Source: Pseudomonas sp. P818
GTDB lineage: Bacteria; Pseudomonadota; Gammaproteobacteria; Pseudomonadales; Pseudomonadaceae
DNA: 64,000 nt
Direction of reading: 5' to 3'
Assembly: GCF_000418555.1 (NCBI RefSeq)
Contig: NZ_ATKM01000012.1
Location: 1 to 64,000, forward strand
Positions 60,573-64,000 of the stretch are shown here, piece after piece (the stretch's first letter is position 1; every line of letters starts with the position of its first letter). A program made the position numbers and the translations under genes. The notes under the pieces were generated by a model. It searched no databases and had not been told where the DNA came from. It saw only the letters and a list, made by a program, of their open reading frames with translations.

Positions 60573-63076
60573 TGAAACGCGTGCCCCTCGCCCGCCTGTT
60601 TTCGCTCGCAGCCCGCCAACTACTGCGCGACGCCCGCGCCGGCGAGTTGCGCGTGCTGTTCTTCGCCTTGCTGGTGGCGGTGGCGGCCAGCAGCGCCATC
60701 GGCTACTTCAGTGCGCGCCTGAACGACGCCATGCTGCTGCGCGCCAGCGAATTTCTCGCCGCCGACCTGCGCCTGAGCGGCAGCACGCCAGCCAGTCAGG
60801 AACAGATCGATGCGGGACTCAAGCTGGGCCTCGATCACGCCCAGGCCGTGGAGTTCTCCAGCGTCGTTGCGGCACAGGATGGTATTCAGCTGGCCAGCGT
60901 CAAGGCCGCCAATAGCCTTTATCCGCTGCGCGGTGAACTGAGAAGCGCAGCCGAACCCTATGCCCGCGAAGAAGTGGGGCCAGGGCCTCGGCCGGGGGAA
61001 GTCTGGGCCGAAGCGCGCCTGATGGTGGCGCTGAACCTGAAGATCGGCGATGAGCTGGAGATAGGCGCCAAGACCCTGCGCCTGAGCCGTGTGCTGACCT
61101 ACGACCCGGACACTGCTGGCGATTTCTACAGCCTGACGCCCAGGGTGTTGATGCATCTGGACGACCTGGCTGCGACCGAGGTGGTGCAACCTGGCAGCCG
61201 TGTACGCTTCCGCGAACTCTGGCGCGGCGATGCCGACGCGTTGGCGGCCTACCGTCAGGCCGTCGAAGCCGGCCTGGAACCCAATCAGCGGCTGGAGGAT
61301 GCCCGCGACGGTAATCGACAGGTCGGTGGCGCACTTGGCCGTGCCGAGCGTTACCTGAATCTGGCCAGCCTGGCGGCGGTGCTGCTCGCTGGCGTGGCAG
61401 TGGCGCTGTCGGCGGCACGCTTCGCCGCACGGCGCTTCGACGCCAGCGCCCTGCTGCGCTGCCTCGGCTTGTCACGACGCGAAGCGCTGGCCCTGTTCGG
61501 CCTGCAACTGGCCCTGCTCGGGCTGCTCGCCAGTGTGCTCGGCGCGCTGCTCGGCTGGGCCGGCCAGCACGTGCTGTTCCATCTGTTGCGCGGCCTGATC
61601 CCCGATGATCTGCCACCTGCCGATCTGTGGCCTGCTCTGGCCGGGATGGCCACCGGCCTGGTGGCGCTGGCCGGCTTTGCCCTGCCGCCGCTGGCAGCTC
61701 TCGGCCGCGTGCCGCCGCTGCGTGTGCTGCGTCGCGACATGCTGCCGGTGCCGGCCAGCTCCTGGCTGGTGTATGGCGCGGCGCTGGTTGCGCTGGGCCT
61801 GATCATGTGGCGCCTGAGTCTGGATTTGAAACTGACGCTGGCGCTACTCGGCGGCGGCCTGCTGGCGGCGCTGGTGCTAGGCGGCTTACTCCTGATTGGT
61901 CTGCAGAGCCTGCGCCGCCTGCTGCAGCGCGCCGCCCTGCCCTGGCGCCTGGGGCTGGGACAATTGCTGCGCCATCCACTGGCGGCGGCCGGTCAATCGC
62001 TGGCGTTCGGCCTGATCCTGTTGGCCATGGCGCTGATCGCCCTGCTGCGCGGCGAGCTGCTCGACACCTGGCAGGACCAGTTGCCGGACGATGCGCCCAA
62101 TCACTTCGCCCTCAACGTGCTGCCGGCCGAGCGTGATGCCTTCGCCGCCCGCCTGGCCGAACTCTCGCCTCATCCTGCGCCACTGTATCCGGTGGTGCCG
62201 GGCCGGCTGATCATGATCAACGATGAGCCGGTGCGCCAGTTGGTGACCAAGGAAAGCCGCGGCGAGCGCGCCATCCAGCGCGACCTGAGCCTGACCTGGG
62301 CCGAGGATCTGCCGTCCGACAACCTGATCACCGCCGGCAGTTGGTGGGGTGCTGCGCCGGCTGGCGAGCTGCCTGGCGTGTCCGTGGAGGCCGAGCTGGC
62401 CGAAAGTCTGCAACTGCAGCTGGGCGATCGCCTGCGCTTCAACGTCGGCGGTATCGAACGCGAAGCGCAGGTGACCAGCCTGCGCCAGGTGGATTGGGAC
62501 AGCTTCCAGCCCAACTTCTACATGATTTTCGAGCCACAGACCCTGCAGGATCTGCCCGCCACCTACCTGACCAGCTTCTACCTGCCGCCCGGCCAGGATG
62601 CAGAGCTGATCAAGCTCAGCCGCGCCTTCCCCAGCGTCACCCTGTTGCAGGTCGACGCGCTGCTGGCGCAGCTGCGCAGCATCCTCGCCCAGGTCACCCT
62701 GGCCATCGAATACGTGCTGCTGTTCGTGCTAGCCGCCGGCATCACCGTGCTGCTGGCCGGGTTGCAGGCAACGCTGGACGAGCGCATTCGCCAGGGTGCG
62801 CTGCTGCGCGCCTTGGGTGCCGAGCGCAAGCTGCTGATCAGCGCTCGCCGTGCCGAGTTCGGCCTGCTCGGCGCGGCCGCCGGCCTGCTCGCTGCATTGG
62901 GCTGTGAGCTGGTGAGTTTCCTGCTCTATCGCTATGCCTTCGACATGAGCTGGCAGCCTCATCCGTGGCTCCTGCTGCTGCCGCTGATTGGCGCGCTGCT
63001 GATCGGCCTGGCCGGCGTGCTCGGCACCCGCCGTGCACTAAATGCCAGCCCCTTGAGCGTGCTGCGCGAAGGCTGA
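60572..63076 (+). CDS. ABC transporter permease, FtsX-like (YbbP type)
   Basis: An 834-residue inner-membrane protein with an N-terminal transmembrane helix, a large periplasmic domain, a central set of helices (about residues 260-310, 345-375 and 395-445), a second periplasmic domain, and C-terminal helices ending in 'NASPLSVLREG', the usual cytoplasmic tail of MacB/LolCE-type permeases. 'GALLRALGAERKLLISARRAEFGLLGAAAGLLAALG' is the FtsX coupling region. The pair with TesA hints at lipid or lysophospholipid traffic (inference). Confidence 0.92.
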   Translation: MKRVPLARLFSLAARQLLRDARAGELRVLFFALLVAVAASSAIGYFSARLNDAMLLRASEFLAADLRLSGSTPASQEQIDAGLKLGLDHAQAVEFSSVVAAQDGIQLASVKAANSLYPLRGELRSAAEPYAREEVGPGPRPGEVWAEARLMVALNLKIGDELEIGAKTLRLSRVLTYDPDTAGDFYSLTPRVLMHLDDLAATEVVQPGSRVRFRELWRGDADALAAYRQAVEAGLEPNQRLEDARDGNRQVGGALGRAERYLNLASLAAVLLAGVAVALSAARFAARRFDASALLRCLGLSRREALALFGLQLALLGLLASVLGALLGWAGQHVLFHLLRGLIPDDLPPADLWPALAGMATGLVALAGFALPPLAALGRVPPLRVLRRDMLPVPASSWLVYGAALVALGLIMWRLSLDLKLTLALLGGGLLAALVLGGLLLIGLQSLRRLLQRAALPWRLGLGQLLRHPLAAAGQSLAFGLILLAMALIALLRGELLDTWQDQLPDDAPNHFALNVLPAERDAFAARLAELSPHPAPLYPVVPGRLIMINDEPVRQLVTKESRGERAIQRDLSLTWAEDLPSDNLITAGSWWGAAPAGELPGVSVEAELAESLQLQLGDRLRFNVGGIEREAQVTSLRQVDWDSFQPNFYMIFEPQTLQDLPATYLTSFYLPPGQDAELIKLSRAFPSVTLLQVDALLAQLRSILAQVTLAIEYVLLFVLAAGITVLLAGLQATLDERIRQGALLRALGAERKLLISARRAEFGLLGAAAGLLAALGCELVSFLLYRYAFDMSWQPHPWLLLLPLIGALLIGLAGVLGTRRALNASPLSVLREG

Positions 63077-63130
63077 GCTTGAAGGAAGGGGTTTGCTAGA
63101 CTGGCGCCCCTTTCATCTTTCTGAGACACC

Positions 63131-63628
63131 ATGAGCCGCTATCGTCCCCCTCGTCCCGCCGGTACTCCCCTGATCACGCCTGAAGGCGAAGCGCGCCTGC
63201 GCGCAGAGCTGCACGAGCTGTGGCATGTGCGCCGGCCCCAGGTGACACAGTCGGTGAGCGAAGCGGCAGCCCAGGGCGACCGCTCGGAAAACGCCGAGTA
63301 CACCTACGGCAAGAAGATGCTGCGCGAAATCGACAGCCGCGTGCGCTTTCTCACCAAGCGCCTGGAAAAGCTCAAGGTCGTCAGCGAAAAACCGTCCGAT
63401 CCGAACAAGGTGTACTTCGGCGCCTGGGTCACCATCGAGGACGAGGACGGCGAGCAGTCGCGCTACCGCATCGTCGGCCCGGATGAGCTGGATCTGAAGC
63501 AGGGGCTGATCAGCATCGATTCGCCACTGGCCCGCGCTCTGGTCGGCAAGGAGCTGGATGCGGAGGTTCGGGTGCACAGCCCCAGTGGTGAAAAGACCTG
63601 CTATATCGTCGAGATCGAATATCCCTAG
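63131..63628 (+). CDS. greB: Transcription elongation factor GreB
   Basis: A 165-residue Gre factor that rescues backtracked RNA polymerase by stimulating transcript cleavage. An N-terminal coiled coil ('[68 protein letters not shown]' in character) carries the acidic tip (DRSENAEY), and the C-terminal FKBP-like domain includes '[14 protein letters not shown]'. GreB rather than GreA by length and the [12 protein letters not shown] stretch. Confidence 0.95.
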   Translation: MSRYRPPRPAGTPLITPEGEARLRAELHELWHVRRPQVTQSVSEAAAQGDRSENAEYTYGKKMLREIDSRVRFLTKRLEKLKVVSEKPSDPNKVYFGAWVTIEDEDGEQSRYRIVGPDELDLKQGLISIDSPLARALVGKELDAEVRVHSPSGEKTCYIVEIEYP

Positions 63629-63668
63629 ACTCCAGGAGCGGGCCCGGCTAACGAGCCTCCCACCCTGC

Positions 63669-63730
63669 AGGAGCGAGCTCTGCTCGCGAAGCTTCATGAG
63701 CGCCAATGTTCGCGAGCAGAGCTCGCTCCT
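63669..63730. repeat. Large perfect palindrome after greB
   Basis: Arms of 22 bases (63669-63690 and 63709-63730; AGGAGCGAGCTCTGCTCGCG...) around an 18-base loop, no T tract. Each arm itself contains a GAGCTC/GCTCGC-rich dyad. It is a dispersed Pseudomonas intergenic element between convergent genes. Confidence 0.8.
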
Positions 63731-63746
63731 ACACGAAGGGTAAGGA

Positions 63747-64000
63747 TCAGCGCCGGGTAATCAGCCCCTGACGCGCCACACGCACCAGCTCACCTACGGT
63801 TTGCGCCAGATCCTCGGCGCTCGGAGCCTGGATCACGGCCAGGTCGAAGCTGTCTCGCGCGAAACGACTCAGGGACTCGCCGTTCTGCACGAACTGGATA
63901 CGAAAGGCACGCGATCCGGCCCAGCGTTTGGGCCAGCCTTCGAGATAACGCAGCAAGGTGGGCTGGTGGCTACCGCCAAGCAACACGCGCGGATTGCGCA
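63747..64000 (-). CDS. Methyltransferase-like protein, C-terminal part (cut by window edge)
   Basis: The frame is open to the right edge, so only about 84 C-terminal residues are visible. 'RVLLGGSHQPTLLRYLEGW' could be the start of a SAM-binding strand-loop and 'FARDSFDLAVIQAPSAEDLAQTVGELVRVARQGLITRR' has the strand-helix pattern of a class I methyltransferase with the usual acidic strand replaced. It converges on greB. The family call is tentative. Confidence 0.5.
   Translation of the reverse strand, partial: RNPRVLLGGSHQPTLLRYLEGWPKRWAGSRAFRIQFVQNGESLSRFARDSFDLAVIQAPSAEDLAQTVGELVRVARQGLITRR

Overview
The window is a chromosomal segment of a Pseudomonas species, most likely of the mendocina/pseudoalcaligenes/oleovorans (Ectopseudomonas) type. 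The evidence is uniformly high GC with GC-rich third codon positions, hallmark genes (oprF-sigX-cmpX-crfX-cmaX, oprI, thrH, the acnD/prpF propionate variant), and gene order that, from memory of the PAO1 map, follows P. aeruginosa in long blocks. No rRNA, tRNA, CRISPR array or intact insertion sequence was seen.

Layout. 1-3.7 kb: the end of a prophage tail-tip module (DUF2163/BR0599-type protein, two small proteins, a J-like tip protein with a SPRY-like C-terminus). 3.7-14.1 kb: nitrate assimilation (nitrate transporter, PP2C-phosphatase/kinase fusion, nirB, nirD, nitrate reductase, cobA for siroheme). Both transcription units carry a near-perfect sigma-54 promoter and an RNA leader with two hexaloop hairpins (loop A1 and G4) before an intrinsic terminator, the signature of NasT-type ANTAR antitermination. 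14.2-19.7 kb: oprF, sigX, cmpX, crfX, cmaX, an RraA-like gene and an alpha/beta hydrolase. 19.8-23.4 kb: ppsA and its regulator ppsR, divergent. 23.4-30.9 kb: a LysE-type exporter and the 2-methylcitrate operon (GntR regulator, prpB, prpC, acnD, prpF), which appears inserted relative to the PAO1 order.

31.2-34.2 kb: a three-gene peptide-modification-like cassette (secreted retropepsin-like protease, membrane protein with an inactive transglutaminase domain, ATP-grasp glutamate-ligase-like enzyme). 34.3-39.4 kb: a fil-type operon (FilA to FilE) coding for a secreted subunit, a C39 peptidase, two outer-membrane beta-barrels and a TWVD-repeat/MalM-like protein. 39.6-45.1 kb: two MalT-like LuxR regulators, the upstream one broken by a frameshift just before its DNA-binding domain. 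45.3-53.8 kb: pabB, thrH, a divergent cysH-like gene, cysB, a Usp protein, a thioredoxin/panE/5'-nucleotidase operon, a PilZ gene and a DAHP synthase. 53.9-64 kb: a GNAT protein, a GntP permease, oprI, a second PrpF-family isomerase, an L,D-transpeptidase, a small Cys-rich protein, tesA with a divergent ABC transporter pair, greB, and the tail of a methyltransferase-like gene.

Most notable: (1) FilA carries, after its Sec signal peptide, a motif that lines up with a double-glycine bacteriocin leader and sits beside a stand-alone C39 peptidase, which suggests leader processing in the periplasm; (2) the paired ANTAR leaders of the nitrate genes; (3) the frameshifted regulator, whose break coincides with an 18-bp duplication of its own helix-turn-helix coding sequence; (4) a dispersed repeat at the prophage edge with a second copy between ppsA and ppsR.
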